DNA of 39,403 nucleotides, from positions 1 through 39,403 of the forward strand of contig NZ_RJJD01000019.1 in assembly GCF_003721515.1 (NCBI RefSeq), in the 5' to 3' direction. Positions 34,919 through 39,403 of this stretch are shown here, one piece after another. Positions within the stretch are counted from its first letter, which is position 1. Each line of letters opens with the position of its first letter. A program made the position numbers and the translations under genes. This DNA comes from Rufibacter latericius (lineage in GTDB: Bacteria > Bacteroidota > Bacteroidia > Cytophagales > Hymenobacteraceae). The notes beneath the pieces were generated by a model. It searched no databases. It had not been told where the DNA came from and worked only from the letters and a program-made list of their open reading frames with translations.

Positions 34919-35336
34919 ATTGTTTTAAGAGGTGACCAAAAAGGTGACATAATTAAGACTTTAGGATAAGACCATTCCTTAAAGTTATCAAAAACAGACC
35001 ACAATCACAGTCAATTCAAGTTCGCTTACCATGCAACGATACGCTTCAAAAGGAACTAGAAGAAGTTGGATTTTTGAAACTCTCTTTGTAAGACCCTTAA
35101 AAATTACACAGAAGCCATACAGACATTCTTTCAATCTGGTCAAGCAACTGAACTATCGGCAACACCTTCTCTAAAGAGGTTAAAGTAAAATGGGGGTTGG
35201 CAATTTTAAAGTACTGGCCTTACTGTATCAAAATAATCATTGCCTCTTCCATCCCACTTTTAAGCCGTTCTTAGGCACATTGGCGCACGTGTATACTGTA
35301 TCACAATAAACACTTATTTTATTTGGCACACTTCCG

Positions 35337-35344
35337 TAGGTTTG
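35337..35344 (+). promoter_or_regulatory. -7 box of the recombinase gene
   Basis: TAGGTTTG is an exact TAnnTTTG match 24 bases before the recombinase ATG. The -33 region is poor (TTAT), so a regulator or weak expression may apply. Confidence 0.4.
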
Positions 35345-35368
35345 TTCTACTTAACCACACGAAAGACC

Positions 35369-36019
35369 ATGAAGCCGGTAGCCATCTTTACCAGAGTAAG
35401 CAAGACAAGCCAAGACTATGACTGTCAGGTAAGCGACCTGACCAAGTATGCCGCCTCTAAGGGCTACAATGTGGTTGCAACCATCAATGAGAAGGTTTCC
35501 GGCTCAAAGACCAATGAGGAACGGCAGGGAATCATTGACTTGCTCCAACTGGCCGAGGCAGGGAAAATAAAGAGGGTGCTTGTTTCAGAGGTTTCCCGAC
35601 TTGGGCGCAATACCACAGAGGTATTGAAGGTGGTTGAAGCATTGACAAAAACCGGTGTCTCTGTCTTCATCCTGAACCACCAGATAGAAACCTTTAATGC
35701 AGACGGAAAGGCCAACTCAATGGCTCACATGTTCCTTACCCTTTTAGCGGAGTTCTCACGAATGGAGAAGGAAACCCTGATTGAGCGCATAAACTCCGGC
35801 TTGGATGAAGCCCGAAAGAAAGGCGTAAAGCTTGGTCGCAAGGAAGGTTCCACCAAGACCAAAGAAGCCCTTCTGGTGCAGTATAAGGAAGTGGTAGGAC
35901 ACTTAAAGAAAGGCCAAAGTGTGCGAAATGCGGCTAAGATATGCGCAGTAAGCACTGGCACCGTGTTAAAGGTGAAGAAAGCCATGACAGTGGAAAAGCC
36001 TACCCCCATTAAATGTTAA
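35369..36019 (+). CDS. Serine recombinase (resolvase/invertase family)
   Basis: A 216-residue small serine recombinase. The catalytic serine is Ser11 in IFTRVSKTSQDYD. VLVSEVSRLGRN, the central EFSRMEKETLIERINSGLDEARKKGVKLGRKEGS long helix and a C-terminal helix-turn-helix (SVRNAAKICAVSTGTVLKVKKAM) complete the family pattern. The frame runs back to a TTG at 35342, but ATG 35369 gives the standard start. Such enzymes resolve plasmid or transposon multimers or invert segments at paired sites. It is followed 19 bases later by a small unknown gene in the same direction. The setting, beside a tRNA and a replication-like gene, suggests a mobile element. Confidence 0.93.
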   Translation: MKPVAIFTRVSKTSQDYDCQVSDLTKYAASKGYNVVATINEKVSGSKTNEERQGIIDLLQLAEAGKIKRVLVSEVSRLGRNTTEVLKVVEALTKTGVSVFILNHQIETFNADGKANSMAHMFLTLLAEFSRMEKETLIERINSGLDEARKKGVKLGRKEGSTKTKEALLVQYKEVVGHLKKGQSVRNAAKICAVSTGTVLKVKKAMTVEKPTPIKC

Positions 36020-36038
36020 ATAATTTAAGAAGACACCT

Positions 36039-36428
36039 ATGAAGAGATTCAAGGAAATGCTTAGTGGGCAGGAGAGCGAAGCCTCTATTCTGGCTAACCA
36101 GTGGTGTGGCCAACGGATAAAAGACATTCCAGAAGTAGAGCAGTTACAGTGGACACGTGACCGGTTTGAAACGGAAGACCTTCTGAACTTAAACCATTTG
36201 AACCTTCTAAGATATTGGGCAACGCATAGAAAAGACTTCACTTACGACACCTTCATAGATAAGGTAACGACTTGGTGCATGATATTCTACGAAGTGAACA
36301 GGGACAAGCCAACGGAGGCGGAGCAGCGTTTCTTTGACAAAATGAATGACAAAGGCAACTTGGCCCCAGACGACAACGGGGAGCCGAACTTCATAGCCTC
36401 TGGGTTTGTCCTTAGCAAACTATTGTAG
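36039..36428 (+). CDS. Small protein of unknown function, recombinase operon
   Basis: A 129-residue soluble, mostly helical acidic protein (MKRFKEMLSGQESEASILANQW). No motif, signal peptide or membrane segment is recognised. WTRDRFETEDLLNLNHLNLLRYWATHRKDF and a Trp/Cys-containing TTWCMIFYEVNRD are its most distinctive stretches. It starts 19 bases after the recombinase stop and is surely co-transcribed with it. It could be an accessory protein of the element, but nothing in the sequence shows the role. Confidence 0.7.
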   Translation: MKRFKEMLSGQESEASILANQWCGQRIKDIPEVEQLQWTRDRFETEDLLNLNHLNLLRYWATHRKDFTYDTFIDKVTTWCMIFYEVNRDKPTEAEQRFFDKMNDKGNLAPDDNGEPNFIASGFVLSKLL

Positions 36429-36852
36429 GTTTGCTATTCTGAACCAAGACAAGCTGTTTTGCCCCTGTTTTAGCCTTTTCAGGCTCTTTTCTTACGCCCT
36501 CCTTAGCATTGTAGCCTGAATAAAGGGGAAGGCTATTAACGCCTAAAACGGGTGTCTTTGAATGAAGAAACCATTATCTTCTATTGTCAGGGGCAACAGC
36601 AATTATCACTGCCCCTGGATTCCGTTCGTGCTTTGCTGTTAGGTTTTCACAGGCAATCTCAATCGTAGATGCTGACTGCGCCTTTTAAATATTTTTCTGG
36701 TTTGCTGAATGTCATCCAAGCAAACAAATATGATGGTGTTTTGACCCTGTTTTAACCCCGTCAAAGGCATTTCTCTTTGAAGCCGTGCAACGGACGCTAA
36801 CAAAGGAAAAGCACTTTGAACGGGTTAAAACAAGTGTATTTCAAAAACCAAC
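36429..36852. other. Intergenic region between convergent element genes
   Basis: 424 bases with no convincing gene. It has dispersed-repeat fragments near 36461-36487 (CTGTTTTAGCC...GGCTC), an 8-bp hairpin CAGGGGCA/TGCCCCTG (36588-36617), and an imperfect 18-base inverted repeat at 36749-36766 and 36814-36831 (GTTTTAACC family). The last probably ends the polymerase-like transcript. Confidence 0.55.
36749..36831 (-). repeat. Inverted repeat downstream of the polymerase-like gene
   Basis: Arms GTTTTAACCCCGTCAAAG and CTTTGAACGGGTTAAAAC pair at 16 of 18 positions across a 47-base spacer. It lies 22 bases after the minus-strand stop codon and may act as a terminator or as an element end. Confidence 0.45.
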
Positions 36853-37272
36853 TTACGCGGCTTCCTTGTGCGGAAAACCAAGCTTGCTTGGGTGCAAGAG
36901 GTTACCCTCAACCTTTGGCGCGTAGCCGGTGAGCCTAAGGCACTCTTCCTTCACTACCCCTTCAAGATAACTCCGGTTGCTTTCCGTAATTGAGATAGAA
37001 TCATGCACCGTGAACAGGGGCATTGCCTTTCTTTCACGCTTCACCCTCCCGCAAACCTTCGTAAGGAGCACATGCGCCTCAATGGCCTGCAACAGGCAGG
37101 AAAGCAAGCGGTGGTCTTCCTGCTTGATGTACTCAAACAGCCGCATGACGGTGGGGAAACAGCATCGGAACAGTTCTTTGGCCGCTTCCCTTTGCTTCCG
37201 TATCATTTTGGCTTTCATAGTTTCCTTTCTTACCAGTTCCTTCTCGTTCTCGGAGAAAAGGATGGTGAACAT
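36853..37272 (-). CDS. C-terminal part of a split family A polymerase-like protein
   Basis: A 139-residue frame starting MFTILFSENEKELV at an ATG overlapping the stop of the upstream frame (TAATG), with AGAAGG just before it. The segment PLFTVHDSISI has Asp91 in a histidine-aspartate turn like motif C (VHDE) of family A DNA polymerases. FRCCFPTVMRLFEYIKQ and LLQAIEAHVLLTKV resemble the helices before that motif. The start MFTILFS resembles the second half of motif B (K-x-x-x-F-x-x-x-YG), and the arginines and any lysine would come from the end of the upstream frame. It is probably one protein with that frame, either through ribosomal frameshifting, coupling, or after a one-base deletion. Polymerase activity is inference. 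Confidence 0.65.
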   Translation of the reverse strand: MFTILFSENEKELVRKETMKAKMIRKQREAAKELFRCCFPTVMRLFEYIKQEDHRLLSCLLQAIEAHVLLTKVCGRVKRERKAMPLFTVHDSISITESNRSYLEGVVKEECLRLTGYAPKVEGNLLHPSKLGFPHKEAA

Positions 37273-38480
37273 TACCTTCTTCTCTTATTCCTATCCATAT
37301 CCGTCTTGCCTGTTCTCTCAATGTATTTCTTTATGAGGTAATCATATAGTCTCCCTTCCAGTACCACATTCCTGTAATAGATAACATCTTCATTGTCAAT
37401 GCCCTTTAGGATATCTTGAAGCATAACGTTAGAGAAGACGTTTGGAAGACATTGGAACATCTCGTTTGATAATATATTGTGAAGGGATAACCTTTTAAGG
37501 GTTATTTTAGCCTTAGAGGAAGTGATAGGTACATCTATGGCATTGGTAATACCTTTATGAATGAACATAGAAGTGGAACACATGGATTTTTTCTCGTGGC
37601 GCACCCTCATGGGCTTACCGTAGAAATCCCGTTCCAGTAGCAGAAGGCTGAAATACATCTGGCTATTGCGTAAATCTACTTCGTATAGGTTTTCCCCGCC
37701 GTAGGAAAGGAAATTCCGTAGTTCCTTCTTTAAATTAGTCAAAGAGGTATGGAAATGGCCCGACACGGTGTCAAAGCCGTGGTAGAAGTTGCCGTCGGCT
37801 ATCTTCATGGCCGCATGCAGGTTGGTGTGGTACTTCAACAGCTTCTTCTCTCTCCGTGTCAGTGCCTCCTTAGCCGTAGGGTCTTGCCGGTTGGCGTTGT
37901 TCACCCCTGCTACCCTAATTTTTAAATTTAAAAAGCCGTCTTCCCTCACGCCTTTCAGAATGGTTTTGCGCAGATACTCTTGCGCCCCTTCCAAGTCCAT
38001 TTCCAGAAGACCGCTTTTAAAGGGCTTCCGTAGGTGCTTGCCTAATTTGCCATCCAGTTCCTTTATGCGTTGCTCTTCCTGCTTGGTGAGTTTCTTTTTG
38101 TAGGTGAAGGAAAAGGCCTTCCTCACCTCTACTTGCTTGTATACCTGCCGGTATTCCTTGGTGTAGCGGTACATGCGGGAGTGCACCCCGTTCCTGTACT
38201 GGTTGTTGCCCCCGTCAAACACGCCTGTGTTCACCAGATAGTCAAGGTAGCTTTTGTATTCGTTCCCAATGGCGTTCTTCAAAGCGGTGGAGTTGATGGG
38301 CACAGAGCCGTTCCGGTGCTTTAGGTCTTTGTTGTTGGAAGGGATTTCAATGGGAAGGGAAAGGACGTAGTGCAACTTGTCTGGGCAAAAGTTCATCCCC
38401 CCTTCCGGAAAATAGTCTTCCGGTGGGTACTGCGCAAGGTGTTCCTCCATGTTGAAGGCTTTTGGAATAGAATACTTCAT
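37272..38480 (-). CDS. N-terminal part of a split family A polymerase-like protein
   Basis: A 402-residue basic soluble protein. ATG 38480 (MKYSIPKAFNMEEHL) is chosen; the frame beyond starts only with TTG. After a Lys/Arg-rich first half (LTKQEEQRIKELDGKLGKHLRKPFK; LTRREKKLLKYH) comes GGENLYEVDLRNSQMYFSLLLL, in which Asp269 and the following NSQ resemble palm motif A of family A polymerases (DxSQIELR). A nearby FDTVSGHFHTSLTNLKKELR segment precedes it. The frame ends NKRRR-stop exactly where a motif B helix (RxxxKxxxF) would be expected; the next frame continues it. The family resembles unnamed proteins of Bacteroidota mobile elements. Replication of the element is inferred. Confidence 0.7.
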   Translation of the reverse strand: MKYSIPKAFNMEEHLAQYPPEDYFPEGGMNFCPDKLHYVLSLPIEIPSNNKDLKHRNGSVPINSTALKNAIGNEYKSYLDYLVNTGVFDGGNNQYRNGVHSRMYRYTKEYRQVYKQVEVRKAFSFTYKKKLTKQEEQRIKELDGKLGKHLRKPFKSGLLEMDLEGAQEYLRKTILKGVREDGFLNLKIRVAGVNNANRQDPTAKEALTRREKKLLKYHTNLHAAMKIADGNFYHGFDTVSGHFHTSLTNLKKELRNFLSYGGENLYEVDLRNSQMYFSLLLLERDFYGKPMRVRHEKKSMCSTSMFIHKGITNAIDVPITSSKAKITLKRLSLHNILSNEMFQCLPNVFSNVMLQDILKGIDNEDVIYYRNVVLEGRLYDYLIKKYIERTGKTDMDRNKRRR

Positions 38481-38525
38481 TTGATGTTTTATTAAATTGT
38501 TTAATGGGTAAAGTTTGGGCAATAC

Positions 38526-38560
38526 AAAGCCACAAGAAGGGTTTACCTTCTTGTGGCTTT
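38526..38560. repeat. Perfect 15-bp hairpin upstream of the polymerase-like gene
   Basis: AAAGCCACAAGAAGG and CCTTCTTGTGGCTTT are exact complements around GTTTA. It sits 46 bases before the start codon on the minus strand, where TTTGTATTG follows. It could be an attenuator in the leader, the terminator of a plus-strand transcript, or an origin hairpin. Confidence 0.6.
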
Positions 38561-39027
38561 GGTTTAGGAATGTTCGGTGTTATTGCCTTTTACAAAGGTA
38601 AACCGCCTGTTTACAAGTGGCGGAAGGAATGGGAAGGTATTTTCAAAGGATTTTTAAGAAAAGGAAATGGTACCAATTTTCAAACGGTAGAAAGCCTATC
38701 AAAGAGGGAGGTACTGGCTTATTCCCGAACCGTTTATAAAGTGAAAAGGCTGCTTTAGGATCCCTTTTTCAATCGGTTTTCCTATAGTTTTATATGTATT
38801 TAATCAATGGGTGCTTTGCATGTAAATGTGTACCAGTTCACTTTAAACAGGGCTCTGCCTATCCATTTACGAGTCGTTTTCACCAAGAAGAAGGGGTGGG
38901 TCAGATTTATAGGAATTTATATGCGTCGTTTTCACAGCGTAAAGGGCCACGTGAACGCCATTCTGAAGATTCAGCAGTTTAGCCGGTATTTTTAAATTTA
39001 AATTATTTAAAGGTTTAGCTAAGTGTA

Positions 39028-39080
39028 TATAACCGTTTATACCCGAATACAAACGACTATATCCGAATAACTTACGGATA
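39028..39080 (+). repeat. Iteron-like repeats TATAnCCGnnTA
   Basis: TATAACCGTTTA (39028-39039), TATACCCGAATA (39038-39049) and TATATCCGAATA (39058-39069) share TATAnCCGnnTA. The last two are exactly 20 bases apart, two helical turns. TATCCG (39060) and CGGATA (39075) also form a small inverted repeat. This resembles initiator-binding iterons next to an A+T-rich tract. Confidence 0.45.
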
Positions 39081-39335
39081 GGGCTTGATAGCCATTGGTG
39101 ATAGCCTCTGCCTTTGAGCAAAGATTAATTTAAATTGCAAGGGTACTGAAAGCCAAAACAGCCATTTAATGCAATTTAAGGCAGTGTTTTGATGTTCAGG
39201 GGAAAACGGTTATCTTATGAAGGGTTTTGCATGAACTCAAAAAAACATCGAAAAGGATGGTAGGCATACCTCCATTTATAGTGCCAATAACCGGAACGAC
39301 TCCGTTTATGCAGTAGTTGGACGCAAAAAGAAAAG

Positions 39336-39403
39336 ATGAATCTAGATCGAATAAGTGAGCTTAATGAAGCTTTGGCTAAAGGCACTGATACATCGTTGGA
39401 AAT
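39336..39403 (+). CDS. Start of a gene cut by the window end
   Basis: ATG at 39336 follows a purine-rich AAAAAGAAAAG and opens a frame reading MNLDRISELNEALAKGTDTS to the last base. Only about 22 residues are visible. The helical, charged start is protein-like, but no family can be assigned. Confidence 0.5.
   Translation, partial: MNLDRISELNEALAKGTDTSLE

Larger units (their letters stand above)
34872..35368. other. Intergenic region after tRNA-Arg
   Basis: About 500 bases with no believable gene, becoming A+T rich. Beyond the tRNA terminator it contains GGTGAC twice within 20 bases near 34931-34947 and, at its end, a candidate promoter for the recombinase. The frame running antisense through the tRNA is a known type of false ORF. 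Confidence 0.6.
38481..39335. other. Non-coding A+T-rich region, candidate replication origin
   Basis: About 855 bases upstream of the polymerase-like gene. Several frames of 62-84 codons exist but none is convincing. It contains a perfect 15-bp hairpin (38526-38560), two GTCGTTTTCAC direct repeats (near 38874 and 38926), an A+T-rich tract (38990-39014) and iteron-like repeats (39028-39080). Confidence 0.5.

Noticed and set aside
34931..34947. Repeated GGTGAC after the tRNA as an attachment-site core
   Set aside because: It is too short and no partner site was found in the window. The serine recombinase seen would not normally use a tRNA-end site.
34777..35004. 75-codon frame on the minus strand across the tRNA gene
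   Set aside because: Its APGIEPGSRAS-type sequence is the well-known false translation of the strand opposite a tRNA. The cloverleaf is unambiguous.
36039..36428. Reading the recombinase partner as an antitoxin or toxin
   Set aside because: No toxin-antitoxin motif is visible and the upstream partner is a recombinase, so this would be a guess.
38504..38758. 84-codon plus-strand frame near the polymerase-like gene
   Set aside because: It begins inside the leader of the opposite gene and translates the perfect hairpin; the last 40 residues look somewhat protein-like, but there is no ribosome site or family match.
38807..38995. 62-codon plus-strand frame in the A+T-rich region
   Set aside because: Competing frames of equal length on both strands overlap it, with no motif and no start signal. 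Probably chance.

Overview
The window looks like chromosome of a Bacteroidota bacterium, most likely Cytophagales/Hymenobacteraceae (Rufibacter- or Pontibacter-like). This is inferred from the gene families, from -7 promoter boxes of the Bacteroidota TAnnTTTG type (upstream of sucC, the tRNA, a recombinase gene and an esterase gene), from generally weak Shine-Dalgarno sites, and from a family of palindromic intergenic repeats. The genus is an inference; no rRNA gene is present.

Region 1-10,650 is mostly on the minus strand: a soluble six-PAS histidine kinase, a coupled pair of secreted amidohydrolase-family proteins (one a double-domain fusion; only one of the three domains keeps the HxH metal site), an APC amino-acid permease and a small outer-membrane barrel. 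Region 10,790-16,470 is on the plus strand: SbcD without SbcC, a haem catalase with an OxyR-like site upstream, a fold-II PLP dehydratase/racemase and a zinc alcohol dehydrogenase. Region 16,566-27,464 is mixed housekeeping: a beta-propeller protein, an M28 aminopeptidase, an outer-membrane protein, a Usp-EamA operon, three small or unknown genes including an HNH nuclease, an MFS exporter, a LolD-type ATPase and sucC without sucD.

Region 27,950-33,878 is the most coherent accessory system: a five-gene minus-strand operon (esterase, RimK-like ATP-grasp ligase, GCS2-type carboxylate-amine ligase, class I glutamine amidotransferase, second ATP-grasp-like protein) with a divergent second esterase. 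Two or three peptide-bond-forming enzymes, an ammonia supplier and two hydrolases suggest synthesis and turnover of a small peptide-like or amidated metabolite whose identity is unknown. An Ohr peroxidase gene follows.

From 34,800 the character changes. tRNA-Arg(CCG) is followed by a more A+T-rich mobile-element-like stretch: a serine recombinase with a small unknown partner, and on the other strand a two-ORF gene whose motifs resemble the palm of a family A DNA polymerase. Motif A is in the first ORF, motif C in the second, and the O-helix motif falls on a TAATG junction between them. Behind it lie an A+T-rich tract and iteron-like repeats that could be an origin. The window ends 68 bases into another gene.

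Intergenic space is rich in hairpins. About fifteen copies or half-copies of a palindromic element with core TTTTAGG-n-GTTTT/AAAAC-n-CCTAAAA sit at gene ends and appear to serve as terminators. A REP-like paired hairpin lies downstream of sucC.
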